From Marinobacter sp. LV10R510-11A (GTDB lineage: Bacteria; Pseudomonadota; Gammaproteobacteria; Pseudomonadales; Oleiphilaceae): a stretch of 64,000 bases of DNA. Position 1 is the stretch's first letter. Each line of letters begins with the position of its first letter. The notes under the pieces were generated by a model. That model worked only from the letters and a program-made list of their open reading frames with translations, had not been told where the DNA came from and ran no database searches. Shown piece by piece: positions 10,316-20,949 of this stretch. The stretch covers positions 1,550,001-1,614,000 of the forward strand of contig NZ_LT907980.1 of assembly GCF_900215155.1 (NCBI RefSeq). Direction: 5' to 3'. The position numbers and the translations under genes were made by a program.

Positions 10316-10357
10316 GCTGAAAACCCCGCGGAGCTAACGCAAGGCGGGGTTTTCAGC
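10316..10357. terminator. Bidirectional rho-independent terminator
   Basis: A perfect 14-bp stem (GCTGAAAACCCCGC paired with its complement at 10344-10357) around a 14-base loop, with A/T runs inside the stem base on both sides. It sits between the stop of the chemoreceptor gene and the stop of oadB, two convergent units. Confidence 0.85.
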
Positions 10358-10372
10358 ACTACGAACAAACGA

Positions 10373-11695
10373 TCAGCTAAGCAGCTTGATCATCACACCC
10401 GCAGCAACAGCAGAACCAATAACACCGGCAACGTTCGGCCCCATGGCGTGCATCAGCAAGAAGTTATGCGGATTCGCCTCAAGACCAACCTTGTTGGACA
10501 CCCGCGCTGCCATCGGCACCGCAGACACACCGGCAGAACCGATCAACGGGTTGATTGGCTCCTTGGTCAGTTTGTTCATCAGCTTCGCCATCAGAACACC
10601 ACAGGCGGTACCGACACAGAATGCCGCCATACCCAGCAACAGAATACCCAGAGTCTGGAAATCCAGGAACTTGTCAGCACCCAACTTGGAGCCAACAGAG
10701 AGACCCAAGAAAATGGTCACAATGTTGATCAGCGCGTTCTGTGAGGTGTCGCTCAAACGCTCGACCACGCCACATTCACGCATCAGGTTACCGAAGCAGA
10801 ACATACCCAGCAGCGGTGCTGCATCTGGCAAGAACAACGCAGTCGCAATCAGTACCACAATTGGGAAAATGATCTTTTCCTTCTTGGCTACCGGGCGCAA
10901 CTGAGACATCTTGATGGCGCGCTCTTTCTTGGTCGTCAAAGCCTTCATAATAGGCGGCTGGATCATCGGAACCAGAGCCATATAGGAATAGGCAGCAACT
11001 GCGATGGCACCCAACAGATGCGGCGCAAGAATGCTCGATACATAGATAGAAGTCGGGCCATCAGCACCACCGATGATGCCAATCGCAGCTGCCTCAAGAA
11101 TGGTGAAGTCCATAACACCACTCCAGTTGAGCAGCGCCGCACCAATAACGGTACCGAAAATACCGAACTGAGCGGCTGCGCCAAGCAGCAGTGTTTTTGG
11201 ATTAGCCAGCAACGGACCAAAGTCCGTCATGGCACCCACACCCATGAAGATGATCAACGGGGCCGCACCACTGGCGATAGAAACCGAGTAGAAGTTGTAA
11301 AGCATGCCATTGGTGTAACCCAGGGTCTGGGCAAGAACACCGGCCTGCTGAACCGTCGCATAATCTGCGCCCTTATAGGCCTCTTTGAACGCTTCCGTTA
11401 CCTCTGGAGTAACCACTTGGCCTGCCTGATAACCCACATCGAGAACACTCGCAAGCGCTGCGAGCACATCCGTGTTCGCAATATGCATAGCATTTTCAGC
11501 AGCAGACAAGGCTAGCCCTGCCTCTGGAATGTTCGCCAGAATGCCACCAAAACCGATCGGAACCAGCAGCAACGGCTCAAAGCCCTTACGAATCGCAAGG
11601 TACAGCAGAAGTAGACCAACACAGATCATAAAGAACTGGCCGGGCCCTAGATTGAACAGGCCACTGCCTGTCCACAACGTCATAATTTTATCCAT
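10373..11695 (-). CDS. oadB: Sodium-pumping oxaloacetate decarboxylase, beta subunit
   Basis: A 440-residue polytopic membrane protein. It is the membrane channel of the Na+-translocating decarboxylase: carboxybiotin on OadA is decarboxylated here while Na+ is moved outward. The diagnostic segment [20 protein letters not shown] carries the Asp known to bind Na+ in the family, and the C-terminus has the conserved [11 protein letters not shown] and [18 protein letters not shown] helices. Length is normal. It is last in oadG-oadA-oadB, starting 13 bases after oadA, and ends at a bidirectional terminator. Confidence 0.95.
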   Translation of the reverse strand: MDKIMTLWTGSGLFNLGPGQFFMICVGLLLLYLAIRKGFEPLLLVPIGFGGILANIPEAGLALSAAENAMHIANTDVLAALASVLDVGYQAGQVVTPEVTEAFKEAYKGADYATVQQAGVLAQTLGYTNGMLYNFYSVSIASGAAPLIIFMGVGAMTDFGPLLANPKTLLLGAAAQFGIFGTVIGAALLNWSGVMDFTILEAAAIGIIGGADGPTSIYVSSILAPHLLGAIAVAAYSYMALVPMIQPPIMKALTTKKERAIKMSQLRPVAKKEKIIFPIVVLIATALFLPDAAPLLGMFCFGNLMRECGVVERLSDTSQNALINIVTIFLGLSVGSKLGADKFLDFQTLGILLLGMAAFCVGTACGVLMAKLMNKLTKEPINPLIGSAGVSAVPMAARVSNKVGLEANPHNFLLMHAMGPNVAGVIGSAVAAGVMIKLLS

Positions 11696-11708
11696 TGAAT
11701 GCCGGCCC

Positions 11709-13493
11709 TTATGCGATTGTCAGCATTTCGTCTTCAACAGAGACGGCATCACCGACCTTGATGAAGACTTCACCGACAGTGCCGGCCTTTGGTGCGCGAA
11801 TCTCTGTTTCCATTTTCATGGCTTCCAGAATGATCAGCACATCGCCATCTTCCACGGCATCACCCGGTGAAACCAACACTTTGAAAATGTTGCCGCCCAG
11901 AGGCGCAATAACAGGCTCGCCTTCACCAACTGCTGGAGCAGGCGCTGAAGACGCAGCTGGTGCAGAGGCACCGCCCTCACCCTGAATCTGTGAAATCTCG
12001 CCACCTTCAGAAACCGCAACCACATACTTCTTACCGTTAACATCAACGGTATAAGTTTCGGGGCCATTGGCTTTCTTAACTGGAAGCGCATCTTCAGCCG
12101 TAGGAACCGGCTCAAAGGCATCCGGGTTTCCACGATTCTCTAGAAATTTCAGACCAATCTGTGGGAACAGAGCATAAGTCAGAACATCATCAACGGTGTT
12201 ATCCGCCAGCTTGATGCCTTTCTCTTCCGACAGTTTTTTCAGCTCGTCGGTCAGCTTGTTCATTTCTGGCTCGATCTTGTCGGCGGGGCGACACGTAATC
12301 GCCTCGCCACCGTCCAAAACCCGATCCTGCAATTCTTTGTTGAACGGCGCCGGTGCGGAACCGTACTCGCCCTTCAGGATGGCTGCGGTTTCTTTGGAGA
12401 TAGACTTGTAACGCTCACCGGTAAGAATGTTCAGCACTGCCTGAGTGCCGACAATCTGCGACGTTGGCGTAACCAGCGGGATATACCCGAGATCTTCACG
12501 AACCTTAGGAATTTCGGCCAGTACTTCGTCGAACCTATGAGCGGCGTTCTGCTCTTTAAGCTGACCTTCCATGTTGGTCAGCATGCCGCCAGGCACCTGG
12601 GCAATCAGGATGCGGGAATCAGTACCACGGAGGCTACCTTCAAACTTCGCGTACTTCTTACGAACTTCGCGGAAGTAACTAGCAATCTCTTCAAGCAGAT
12701 TCAGGTCAAGGCCGGTGTCACGGTCTGTACCTTCAAGAATCGCAACAATCGCCTCGGTGGGCGAGTGGCCATAAGTCATACTCATCGAAGAGATGGCCGT
12801 ATCCACGTTATCGATACCGGCTTCCGCTGCTTTGAGGGCTGTAGCGGTAGACATGCCGGTGGTCGCGTGGCACTGCATGTGAATCGGGATGTCCAATTCT
12901 TTCTTCAGGCGGGTAACCAGATCAAAGGCCACGTACGGCTTGAGAATGCCCGCCATGTCTTTGATGGCAATGGAGTCCGCGCCCATGTCGGCGACTTCCT
13001 TCGCCAGCTCAACCCACATTTCAATGGTGTGCACCGGGCTGGTGGTATAAGAAATAGTGCCCTGTGCGTGCTTGCCCGTCTTGCGAACCGCTTTGATAGC
13101 GGTTTGCAGATTACGCGGATCATTCATCGCGTCGAAAATACGGAAAACATCCACACCGTTCTCAGCGGCACGATCTACAAACCGCTCGACCACGTCATCC
13201 GCATAATGGCGATAGCCCAAAAGGTTCTGGCCGCGCAGCAACATCTGTTGGGGCGTGTTCGGCATTACCTTTTTGAGTTCGCGGATGCGCTCCCAGGGAT
13301 CTTCGCCCAGGTAACGAATACAGGAGTCGAAGGTTGCGCCACCCCAGGATTCCAGAGACCAGAAACCAACTTTGTCGAGCTTCTCGGCAATGGGCAGCAT
13401 GTCATCAAGCCGCATACGGGTGGCAAGCAGGGACTGGTGGGCGTCGCGAAGTATAACGTCCGTAATCCCCAGCGGTTTCTTTGTATCTGTCAT
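11709..13493 (-). CDS. oadA: Oxaloacetate decarboxylase, alpha subunit (biotin carboxyltransferase)
   Basis: A 594-residue soluble subunit that transfers CO2 from oxaloacetate to biotin, giving pyruvate. It has an N-terminal HMGL-like TIM barrel ([16 protein letters not shown], with the metal-binding Asp and later the HMQCH-type histidines), a conserved carboxylase domain, an Ala/Pro-rich hinge near residues 510-530, and a C-terminal biotinyl domain. The biotin attachment motif EAMKMET puts the biotin on Lys560. It is flanked by oadG and oadB in the usual order. The same fold occurs in pyruvate carboxylase subunit B, but the neighbours make the decarboxylase assignment firm. Confidence 0.95.
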   Translation of the reverse strand: MTDTKKPLGITDVILRDAHQSLLATRMRLDDMLPIAEKLDKVGFWSLESWGGATFDSCIRYLGEDPWERIRELKKVMPNTPQQMLLRGQNLLGYRHYADDVVERFVDRAAENGVDVFRIFDAMNDPRNLQTAIKAVRKTGKHAQGTISYTTSPVHTIEMWVELAKEVADMGADSIAIKDMAGILKPYVAFDLVTRLKKELDIPIHMQCHATTGMSTATALKAAEAGIDNVDTAISSMSMTYGHSPTEAIVAILEGTDRDTGLDLNLLEEIASYFREVRKKYAKFEGSLRGTDSRILIAQVPGGMLTNMEGQLKEQNAAHRFDEVLAEIPKVREDLGYIPLVTPTSQIVGTQAVLNILTGERYKSISKETAAILKGEYGSAPAPFNKELQDRVLDGGEAITCRPADKIEPEMNKLTDELKKLSEEKGIKLADNTVDDVLTYALFPQIGLKFLENRGNPDAFEPVPTAEDALPVKKANGPETYTVDVNGKKYVVAVSEGGEISQIQGEGGASAPAASSAPAPAVGEGEPVIAPLGGNIFKVLVSPGDAVEDGDVLIILEAMKMETEIRAPKAGTVGEVFIKVGDAVSVEDEMLTIA

Positions 13494-13538
13494 CGTGTCA
13501 GCCTTCTGTTTAAAGGTTCTATCTAATCGGTTACCGGG

Positions 13539-13790
13539 TCACTTCTTGTGGCGCGACCGGAATTGAGCAATCGCCTTCTTGATCGCCTCTGCCGTATCAG
13601 GGTCAACTGATACCGGCGCCTTAGACTTGGCACGAGGTGATTTGGCCGGGGTTGCCGGCTCTGGCGGAGCAAACCGGGTAAGCAGTTTGGACATGAGCAG
13701 AGTCGCGAACACTAGAAAAATCAGGAACGCGAACACGAATCCCATACCTGCAACCATCAGATCGACGGCTTGTGACATCAGCTCATCCAT
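13539..13790 (-). CDS. oadG: Oxaloacetate decarboxylase, gamma subunit
   Basis: An 83-residue protein with one membrane helix (about residues 12-33) followed by a Pro/Ala/Lys-rich cytoplasmic tail. OadG anchors and assembles the alpha and beta subunits and stimulates decarboxylation. In the family the tail C-terminus binds Zn; here it ends in a basic stretch (FRSRHKK). It is first in the oad operon and precedes oadA by 45 bases. Sequence conservation is low in this family, so the call leans on position and layout. Confidence 0.85.
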   Translation of the reverse strand: MDELMSQAVDLMVAGMGFVFAFLIFLVFATLLMSKLLTRFAPPEPATPAKSPRAKSKAPVSVDPDTAEAIKKAIAQFRSRHKK

Positions 13791-13844
13791 ATTGAATAGC
13801 TACCTGTTATTGGTTTATGGATTTACCCGGGAAACCGAAACACC

Positions 13845-13860
13845 TAAGACTTAAGTCTTA
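13845..13860. promoter_or_regulatory. 16-bp perfect palindrome upstream of oadG
   Basis: TAAGACTTAAGTCTTA reads the same on both strands. It lies 55 bases before the oadG start, in the only intergenic space of the oad operon (13791-14019), which is where an operator for a dimeric regulator would be. No cognate regulator is adjacent, and I do not recognise the motif. Confidence 0.45.
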
Positions 13861-14019
13861 AGACGCGCCGAAGTAGGCCGGGAGTCAAAATCCTGCGTAA
13901 TTTACCGGTTTCGCACGCCGCGAGCAACCAAAACGCAAATGACTATACGGACTTTCCCAGCGTTTTCTGCCATCGCTGGCTTACTGAAAAAGTCCGTTGC
14001 CCCGCACTCTCAAACCAAC

Positions 14020-15393
14020 TCAGACCAAGCGAACTCTTAGGTTGCGACCCTTTATGCGCCCACTTTCAAGACGTTTAAGCGCGCGCCCAGCCTGCCCGGC
14101 CTCTACTGCAACGAAGCACTGAAAATCAAACAGATCAATCTTGCCCACAGATTTACCGCTTAGCCCCGCCTCACCAGTAAGCGCACCAAGCACGTCACCC
14201 GGCCGAAGCTTTTCCTTACGACCAGCGGCAATGCAAAGGGTTTTCATTGCTGGCACGATCGGCTGCGCGGGAATCGAGAGCAAGATCTCAGTATCGCCCC
14301 ACACCACCGGGCGGCCACGGTCACTCTCAAGGCGGTTAATCTTATGGCCCTGAGCCGGGCTACACAGAGTAACCGCCAGCCCCGCCTCACCTGCACGCCC
14401 GGTGCGCCCTATCCTATGGGTGTGCACTTCCGGGTCCCGGGCTGGCTCGGCGTTGATAACAAGGGGCAAGGCCTTAATGTCCAACCCGCGGGCTGCAACG
14501 TCTGTGGCTACAAGAATCTGGCAACTCTGGTTTGCAAACCTTACCAGCACACTGTCGCGCTCACGCTGTTCAAGATCACCGTGCAAAGCCAGAGCCGAGA
14601 AACCTTGAGCGCCCAACTCAAAGGCCAGCTCATCGCACTGCTGTTTCATAGAACAGAACACCAGGCAGGAAGCTGGTTGATGCTCAGACAGTAGGCTAAC
14701 AATGGCACGAGTACGCTCCTGGGCCGGAATCTCGTAGAACAGCTCCTGGATATCAGTATTTCCACTTTGCGCCTGTGCACGCACATCCACCGGCTCTTTC
14801 TGAAAGCCTGCACTGAGCTTACGAATAGACTCAGGCCAAGTGGCGGAGAACATCAATGTTTGGCGCTGCTTCGGCGTGTAGCCCAGAATTTCTTCCATGG
14901 CGGGCTGAAAACCCATATCGAGCATCCGGTCTGCTTCATCCAGAACCAGAGTCGTAAGGCGTTTCAAATCCAGGGTGCCTTTGCGCAGGTGATCAGCAAT
15001 CCGCCCCGGAGTACCCACAACAATATGGGCGCCATGGGCCAGGGAACCAATCTGTGGCCCGATAGACACGCCGCCACAGAGCGTGAGAATCTTTACGTTT
15101 TCCTGCGCCCGCGCCATTTCTCGCAGTGCTTTGGCAACCTGATCCGCCAGCTCGCGAGTCGGGCACATTACCAGGCCCTGCACTGCAAACAGCTTTGGCT
15201 TGAGATTTTCGATCAGCCCTATGCCGAAAGCCGCCGTTTTACCGCTACCAGTCTGCGCCAAGGCGATCACATCACGCCCGGCTAGGCAGTGAGGCAGTGC
15301 CTGAGCCTGAATATCCGTGGGCTTGGAAAAGCCCAACTGGGCAAGATTGGCCTGCATGGCTGCAGACAGGTCAAGATCTTTAAAGGAAGGCAT
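14020..15393 (-). CDS. dbpA: ATP-dependent RNA helicase DbpA
   Basis: A DEAD-box helicase of 457 residues. Visible motifs are AQTGSGKT (Walker A, residues 46-53), PTRELA, DEAD (152-155), SAT (183-185), ARGLD and HRIGRTGRAG. The C-terminal domain (DVLGALTGEAGLSGKSVGKIDL, then VAVEAGQAGRALKRL) is the RNA-recognition fold that guides DbpA to hairpin 92 of 23S rRNA in large-subunit assembly. I chose the ATG at 15393 (PSFKDLDLS); a GTG at 15441 would add 16 residues of weak quality. The gene is divergent from the DUF2058 gene. Confidence 0.92.
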   Translation of the reverse strand: MPSFKDLDLSAAMQANLAQLGFSKPTDIQAQALPHCLAGRDVIALAQTGSGKTAAFGIGLIENLKPKLFAVQGLVMCPTRELADQVAKALREMARAQENVKILTLCGGVSIGPQIGSLAHGAHIVVGTPGRIADHLRKGTLDLKRLTTLVLDEADRMLDMGFQPAMEEILGYTPKQRQTLMFSATWPESIRKLSAGFQKEPVDVRAQAQSGNTDIQELFYEIPAQERTRAIVSLLSEHQPASCLVFCSMKQQCDELAFELGAQGFSALALHGDLEQRERDSVLVRFANQSCQILVATDVAARGLDIKALPLVINAEPARDPEVHTHRIGRTGRAGEAGLAVTLCSPAQGHKINRLESDRGRPVVWGDTEILLSIPAQPIVPAMKTLCIAAGRKEKLRPGDVLGALTGEAGLSGKSVGKIDLFDFQCFVAVEAGQAGRALKRLESGRIKGRNLRVRLV

Positions 15394-15501
15394 ACAAGAA
15401 AATCCCGGAATCAGCGGTTGCTGGTTAAGAAAGGTAGACACGAACGCGTATACTATCGAGATAGAATACCAGAATTTATGACCAATTAATGGAGTTATCC
15501 C

Positions 15502-16038
15502 ATGGCGTCCCTGCAGGATCAGCTATTGAAAGCGGGCCTGGCCGACCAGAAAAAGGCCAAGGCAATTCGCAATGAAAAACATAAGCAGCGCAAACAACAG
15601 CCCAAAGGCACCGTGCAGGTCAATGAAACCGAAAACCGTGCTCGCCAAGCTCGTGAAGAAAAAGCTGAGCACGACCGCCAGCTGAACCTTAAGCGCCAGC
15701 AAGAAGCTGAGAAAAATGCCATCAGGGCCCAGATTCGCCAATTGGTAGACACCAACCGGCTGGATCGTAGCCGGGGTGAAACGTCCTATCAGTTCGTTCA
15801 CGACAAAAAAATCAAGAAATTGTATGTGGACGACATCATGGCCGACCAGCTCTCCCGCGGCCGGCTCGCCATTGTGTTCGTCAATGACCAGTATGAGATA
15901 CTCGCCGAGGGCGTGGCCCGTAAGATTATCGAGCGCGACGAACGGGCCGTGGTTGCCCTTCACGACCGCAAAGAAGACGACCTGGGTGATGATGATCCGT
16001 ATGCGGGTTATGAAATCCCAGATGACCTGATGTGGTAG
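15502..16038 (+). CDS. DUF2058 family protein (YaiL-like)
   Basis: A 178-residue cytoplasmic protein. Its first 90 residues are highly charged, Lys/Gln/Arg/Glu-rich and predicted coiled coil (QLLKAGLADQKKAKAIRNEK and on). The C-terminal half is a small globular domain (YQFVHDKKIKKLYVDD, then RGRLAIVFVNDQYEIL) and ends EIPDDLMW. This matches DUF2058/YaiL, which is annotated as nucleoprotein- or polysome-associated in some genomes but has no settled function. A GGAG ribosome site precedes the ATG. It is next to dbpA, which may hint at an RNA-related role, but the two are divergent. Confidence 0.85.
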   Translation: MASLQDQLLKAGLADQKKAKAIRNEKHKQRKQQPKGTVQVNETENRARQAREEKAEHDRQLNLKRQQEAEKNAIRAQIRQLVDTNRLDRSRGETSYQFVHDKKIKKLYVDDIMADQLSRGRLAIVFVNDQYEILAEGVARKIIERDERAVVALHDRKEDDLGDDDPYAGYEIPDDLMW

Positions 16039-16263
16039 TTACCGAAGCCGGGTTCTGGGCAGCCAGCATCCGGCCAATGCTTTCCTGACAGTTGTTTACT
16101 CCACCCTCGGCTATTTATGAATCGCTTTACCCTGCCTCAGCAATCAATTGTTACCGTAAAAGGCTGGAATCTATCCCTGAAAACGTACTTAATACAGCGA
16201 TAACAAAAGCGACAGATGCGCCTTTTTTTGTATCACGACGGTTCACAGATCTAAGGGAACACT

Positions 16264-18120
16264 ATGAAATTTGCAACCTTCTTCGGCGACATGTCCATCC
16301 GGAGCAAGCTGGCGGGGGGCTTTGCGCTGTTATTGCTGCTCACCATCTTAGTGGGGGTGGTGGGCAATCGCGCTCTACAAACATACAGTCAGCAATCAGA
16401 TATGGTGGCAATGCTTGGACAGGTCAACACAGGCCTGACCGAAGCGCGGATAGAAGAAAAGAACTTTTTATTAACAGGTGAGACAGCAAAGGTCAGTGCG
16501 TCTCAGGCTCACGGCGACCGGGTTCTGGAAATTACACGAAATATCCAGCCGTTAATGACCGCAAAGGCAGATATCGACACCCTTGAAAGCATTCAGATGG
16601 ATATTGCGATATACCAGGCACTGATGGGTGATGTCGAGGCAAACATTGGCCAGCGGAGTGGAGCGCTCAGCCAACTGGAAACCAAAGCTAGGATATTGGG
16701 ATCATCACTCAACGCGAACAGCTCACTGTTTTTTGCATCGGCAATTTTTGAAGATATGCGCCGCTCTGAGCGAACGTTTTTGGTAGAGCGAGATTCTGGC
16801 AGTGCGAAGTCGTATCTGGAAGACGCAAAACGAATGCAAGGGCCGTTGAAATCCTCAGCAACCAGCGATGAGGAAAAACAGCAAGTGTTCAAAGCGCTAG
16901 ACGCCTACGTTGGTGAATTCCAGAACGTGGTCAGTCTGACCGAATCCGGCGAGCAACTCTCAACTGAAATGGTCGCCACAGCCAACCGCGTTATCGAATC
17001 GGCAAACAGCCTACGAGAACAGCAGACAAGCCAGATGGAATCCGATCGCACGCAAGCTATCACGCTGATTTTTGGTGCAACGGGTATTGCGGTGTTGCTT
17101 GGCATTGTGATGGCTTACCTGATCACCAGATCTATCACCGCCCCCATCAACCACGCCGTTGCAATCGCTTCAGAGGTTGCTTCTGGCAATCTCTCCGTTC
17201 ATATCGATAACAATCGGACGGACGAAATAGGTCGCCTGATGGCAGCTCTGGCAACCATGGTCAGCGGCTTGCGCGAACTTGTGAGAAGTATTGAATCTGG
17301 TGCGACCAACATCGCGGCGTCTGCCGAAGAGCTTTCAACTGTTACCAGCCAGACCAGCGATGGGATTAACCGCCAAAAGCAGGAAACCGATCAGGTTGCT
17401 GCCGCGATGAACGAAATGACGGCAACGGTTGCCGATATTGCCCGCAACGCGGAGCAGGCCTTTACGATTGCTTCCGATGCGGCCAATCAGGCGACGAAGG
17501 GCGAACACGAAGTTAGGGAAACGGTGAGCCAGGTGAACAACCTGTCTCAGGAAGTAAACCAGAGCATGCAAATTATTCAGGGCCTGCAAGCGGAAACCGC
17601 CAACATAGGGACGGTTCTGGATGTGATCAAATCTGTTGCTGAACAGACCAACCTGCTGGCACTGAACGCGGCAATTGAAGCTGCTCGGGCCGGCGAGCAA
17701 GGCCGTGGCTTCGCCGTCGTTGCTGATGAAGTGCGTTCCTTGGCTCAGCGCACACAGAGTTCTGCACAAGAAATTGAGGCACTGGTAACGACCCTGCAAA
17801 GCAGCGCAAAAAATTCCGTATCCGCAATGGAGTCCAGTGTGTCGCTGGCTTCTCATACCCTCGAGCGAGCCACGGCAACGGGCGCATCCATTGAGCGGAT
17901 CACTCACTCAGTGGAAGAAATTAAACAATACAACAACCAGATTGCCACCGCCTCGGAACAACAAACATCTGTAGCGGAAGAGATCAGCCAGAATGTCACC
18001 AGCATTCGTGACGTCACCGATCAATCGGCAGCTTCCTCCGATCAGACAGCCCGTTCCAGCTCAGAGTTAGCCCGGCTTGGCAGCGAGTTGCAGACTCTGG
18101 TATCCCGGTTCAGGCTTTGA
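16264..18120 (+). CDS. Methyl-accepting chemotaxis protein with a helical (HBM-like) sensor
   Basis: A 618-residue chemoreceptor. TM1 is near residues 16-37. The periplasmic part, about 220 residues, is nearly all helical and carries the [14 protein letters not shown] and [16 protein letters not shown] segments typical of the helical bimodular (HBM) sensor, which binds organic acids in Pseudomonas receptors. TM2 is near 261-283, then HAMP and the signalling hairpin ([21 protein letters not shown]) near residue 457. An AGGGA ribosome site precedes the ATG. Unlike the other two chemoreceptor genes here, I see no convincing FliA promoter in the 225 bases upstream. It converges on the pxpA remnant with 6 bases between stops. 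Confidence 0.9.
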   Translation: MKFATFFGDMSIRSKLAGGFALLLLLTILVGVVGNRALQTYSQQSDMVAMLGQVNTGLTEARIEEKNFLLTGETAKVSASQAHGDRVLEITRNIQPLMTAKADIDTLESIQMDIAIYQALMGDVEANIGQRSGALSQLETKARILGSSLNANSSLFFASAIFEDMRRSERTFLVERDSGSAKSYLEDAKRMQGPLKSSATSDEEKQQVFKALDAYVGEFQNVVSLTESGEQLSTEMVATANRVIESANSLREQQTSQMESDRTQAITLIFGATGIAVLLGIVMAYLITRSITAPINHAVAIASEVASGNLSVHIDNNRTDEIGRLMAALATMVSGLRELVRSIESGATNIAASAEELSTVTSQTSDGINRQKQETDQVAAAMNEMTATVADIARNAEQAFTIASDAANQATKGEHEVRETVSQVNNLSQEVNQSMQIIQGLQAETANIGTVLDVIKSVAEQTNLLALNAAIEAARAGEQGRGFAVVADEVRSLAQRTQSSAQEIEALVTTLQSSAKNSVSAMESSVSLASHTLERATATGASIERITHSVEEIKQYNNQIATASEQQTSVAEEISQNVTSIRDVTDQSAASSDQTARSSSELARLGSELQTLVSRFRL

Positions 18121-18126
18121 AAACGC

Positions 18127-18866
18127 TCAGGCTGCCTGTTCCTCCAGCGCTTTACGGATAGCGCGCACAGCGGCAACAGACTCCGGGTTATCACCGTGAA
18201 CGCACAGGGTATCCGCCTCAAGGTAGAGTGATTTCCCGGCAATCGTCTGGATCGCTTCGCCCCGGGAAATGGCCATTACCTGGCGCAAAATAGTGTCAGA
18301 ACTATGGTGTACTGCGCCCGGAGTACTCCGGGGTACAATGTACCCCTCTTCGTTATAAGCGCGATCAGCAAACGCCTCCAGCAGTAACTCAACCCTGTAT
18401 TCTGCACAAAGCGCTTTCAGGAGCTGATTATCTGCGGTCGTCATCGCCATCAGTGCCAGTTTCCCGGGAGACTGGCTTAGCGCGCCAAGAATAGCTCGCA
18501 TAAGAGATTCATCTCGCATCATGTCGTTATAGAGCGCGCCATGAGGCTTTACGTAGCTGAGGCTCCCGCCTTGCGCGGCGGCAATCTGGCTCAGCGCACC
18601 CACCTGATAAAGCACCATGGCGTGAACTTCGTCCGGGCGGCAAACCATTGGGCGCCGCCCAAAGCCCTGGAGATCGGGGTAAGCCGGGGTGCGCCCAGGG
18701 TTACTTTGTGCTGCAGCGCCAGCCCCACAGTGTTGTACATAACCAGTGGATCCCCGGCATGGAAGCCGCAGGCTATGTTCGCTTGGTCGATATACGGCAT
18801 CACCTGATCGTCCAGACCCATAGTCCAGGCGCCATAACTTTCACCAATATCACAATTCAATAGCAT
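18127..18866 (-). pseudogene. pxpA: Frameshifted 5-oxoprolinase subunit A (LamB/YcsF family)
   Basis: Two overlapping frames together encode one PxpA. The first (from the ATG at 18866) gives [32 protein letters not shown] and TLGA. The second, in another frame, gives [20 protein letters not shown] and then VKPHGALYNDMM to the end. They join at about 18686-18690, where GCA-CAC-CCG-GCT (Ala-His-Pro-Ala in the family) appears to have lost one A. The missing base falls on a conserved His codon. The partner genes pxpB and pxpC, which make the ATP-dependent 5-oxoproline hydrolase with PxpA, are not adjacent. It may be a decayed remnant; a sequencing error is the alternative. Confidence 0.82.
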
Positions 18867-18879
18867 TGTCAGTACCCTG

Positions 18880-20199
18880 TCAGGGTTTGAAAATCAAAGG
18901 CAACCGTAGCAACCAGTCCATCCCGCCCGCATCGTTATAAGTGGCAACCAGTGTGCCACCATATTGCGTGGTTATGGTTTCAACAATGGTCAAACCCAGG
19001 CCATGGCTGGCGAGCGCACTGGCGCGCCCTTCGCTTACAGGCCAGCGGGCATCTGATCGGTCAGGCCCACCAGAATCCCGTACAAGAAAGCACGCAGCAG
19101 CCGGGTTTTCCGGGGTCGCATTCGACTCTTTATCAATCATCACAATACATTCGTTCGCCGAATACTTCAGGGCGTTATCAACCAGGTTGCGCAAGGCAAC
19201 CGCTGCCAGTGTCAGAGGAACTCTTACACTCTCACTCGCAATACGATTTTCAACGCGTAAACGCCTGCGGTCCGGAATATCCGCCAGAGCGTTCTCAAGA
19301 ACATCGTTTACGCTGCTACCTTTTTCTTCCTGCCATGGATTTCCCTGCTCGAGCCGAGCCAGCATCAAAAGCTGCTCTGTAACTCTCTGCATCCTGACGA
19401 CGCCCTTTTCTGCGTTGGCGAGCGCAAGCTGTTGTTTATCGCCAGTCACTCGCCGGGCTACTTGCAAATGGGTTTTAATGCCGGTCAGAGGCGTACGGAA
19501 CTCATGGGCTGCGTCGCTGGCAAAACGCTGCTCCCGGGCGACTGTTCGCGCAACCCGGGCAAGCAGCCCGTTCAGAGTTTCAACCACAGGTGCCAGCTCG
19601 GAGGGTGCATCGCCGATACGCACTGGCTCCAGATTGAACGGATCACGCTGGCGCAGTTCGTCGTGCAGTCGCTGAAGCGGTCTGAGACCGCCACGAATGC
19701 CCCACCAAAGCACCGCAAGACTGCCCAAAAGCGCCAATGTAAAAGGAACCACCATAACCAGGATAATACTATTTTCCAGCATTGTGCGTTCAGACATTCG
19801 ATCCGCCGTGGTAATGAAAACACCCTCCTGATTCAGGGTATACAGGCGCCACTCTTCCTCACCAATACGGCGACTGGAAAAGCCCGGCCGGGAATCGCTC
19901 AGAGATGTGCCACGGACACCGCTGGTCTGTAACAGCACCTCCCCATTGGCAGCGCGGATCTGACAGGCAACACCTTCGCTTTCCGGTTCAAGAAGCAAAG
20001 GATGTGTGTTGGTAGCCACCAGCATTTCTGGCTGGCGAGCAATCAGGCCAGCAACCATATTGGCGGAAGACGAGAGGCGCTGATCAAGAGTTTTTGAGAC
20101 CTGCTGATTCAGATGCAGGTACATCAGCAAACCCACAGACAACCAGAGCAGCACGAAAGACAACCCCAGAAACCAGAGCAATCTGCGGCGCAGGCTCAT
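18880..20199 (-). CDS. Sensor histidine kinase of the QseC/PmrB class
   Basis: A 439-residue membrane kinase. TM1 is near residues 9-30, a short periplasmic domain of about 110 residues follows with a single cysteine (Cys79), and TM2 is near 143-168. Then come HAMP, the H-box [12 protein letters not shown] with phospho-acceptor His232, the N-box [12 protein letters not shown] (Asn342), and a somewhat degenerate ATPase end (DSGGPDRSD, then [12 protein letters not shown]). It is co-transcribed with and overlaps the response regulator by 4 bases. Divergent from the dsbD operon, it parallels the arrangement I recall as PA2480-PA2479 beside PA2478-PA2476 in P. aeruginosa, suggesting it senses envelope redox or metal stress. 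Confidence 0.9.
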   Translation of the reverse strand: MSLRRRLLWFLGLSFVLLWLSVGLLMYLHLNQQVSKTLDQRLSSSANMVAGLIARQPEMLVATNTHPLLLEPESEGVACQIRAANGEVLLQTSGVRGTSLSDSRPGFSSRRIGEEEWRLYTLNQEGVFITTADRMSERTMLENSIILVMVVPFTLALLGSLAVLWWGIRGGLRPLQRLHDELRQRDPFNLEPVRIGDAPSELAPVVETLNGLLARVARTVAREQRFASDAAHEFRTPLTGIKTHLQVARRVTGDKQQLALANAEKGVVRMQRVTEQLLMLARLEQGNPWQEEKGSSVNDVLENALADIPDRRRLRVENRIASESVRVPLTLAAVALRNLVDNALKYSANECIVMIDKESNATPENPAAACFLVRDSGGPDRSDARWPVSEGRASALASHGLGLTIVETITTQYGGTLVATYNDAGGMDWLLRLPLIFKP

Positions 20200-20879
20200 T
20201 CTCTCGCTCCGGGCGCGCTTAATGGTTCACCCAGGCGATACCCCAGGCCACGCTCAGTCAAAATCAGACCTTTACCCAGTTTGCGACGCAAATGGTAGAT
20301 GTGCACGTTCAGCGCGTTGCTCTCAACATCCACATCCATGCCATAGAGGCTGTCCTTGAGTTGATCTTCGGACAAAACCACCCCTCGGGCATTGAGCAGT
20401 TTTTCCAGCAATGCCAGCTCCCGCCGTGAGAGTGCGACAGGCTGCCCGGCCCGGAATACTTCGCCCGTTGAGGGTCGCATCCGAACGTCACCGTGGCATA
20501 TTTCTGACACCGAACGGCCGGCCGCCCGGCGCACCAGCGCACGCAGGCGGGCCGCCAGCTCATCCAGTTCAAAGGGTTTAAGCACATAATCATCCGCACC
20601 GGCTTCCAGGCCCTTAACGCGCTCTTGCACCGCATCTCTTGCCGTCAGGATAAGAACCGGAATATCTATGCCTTGCCGTCGCCAGTGGGATAACACGTCC
20701 AGACCGTCGCCATCGGGAAGCCCGAGATCCAGTATCACCACATCACAGGCAAAGTGCTCCAACGCCGCCCTTGCCTCGCGCCCCGTGCGTACGCGATCAA
20801 CCACGCAGTGGTGCAACTCCAGGCCGGCTTCCAGCCCGGACGCAACAAGGTCATCATCTTCTACCAGTAATATGTGCAC
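20196..20879 (-). CDS. OmpR/PmrA-family response regulator
   Basis: A 227-residue two-domain regulator. The receiver has the acidic pocket (EDDD near residues 7-10), phospho-acceptor Asp51 (VVILDLGLPDGDG) and Lys in the VLKPFELDEL loop. The C-terminal winged helix is of the OmpR type (LSRRELALLEKLL, VNVHIYHLRRKL-like segment, ERGLGYRL end). It pairs with the overlapping kinase gene. A CTTAAT-N5-CTTAAT direct repeat about 70 bases upstream, shared with the divergent dsbD promoter region, matches what PmrA/QseB-subfamily regulators bind, so autoregulation and control of the dsb operon are plausible. Confidence 0.92.
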   Translation of the reverse strand: MHILLVEDDDLVASGLEAGLELHHCVVDRVRTGREARAALEHFACDVVILDLGLPDGDGLDVLSHWRRQGIDIPVLILTARDAVQERVKGLEAGADDYVLKPFELDELAARLRALVRRAAGRSVSEICHGDVRMRPSTGEVFRAGQPVALSRRELALLEKLLNARGVVLSEDQLKDSLYGMDVDVESNALNVHIYHLRRKLGKGLILTERGLGYRLGEPLSAPGARE

Positions 20880-20949
20880 GATTTAAACTTGCCCCTGTTA
20901 ACACGGAAACACCAAGGAGCTCTTCTTAACCTGGCGTTCGTTCACGGCT

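Noticed and set aside
12537..13526. Long open frame on the plus strand opposite oadA (329 codons)
   Set aside because: It is the shadow of a high-quality biotin-dependent decarboxylase gene; the peptide is rich in His/Arg/Gly with no recognisable domain and no ribosome site.
16040..16263. FliA promoter for the HBM-type chemoreceptor
   Set aside because: A GCGATAA-like element is present near 16197, but nothing resembling a -35 lies 11 bases before it.
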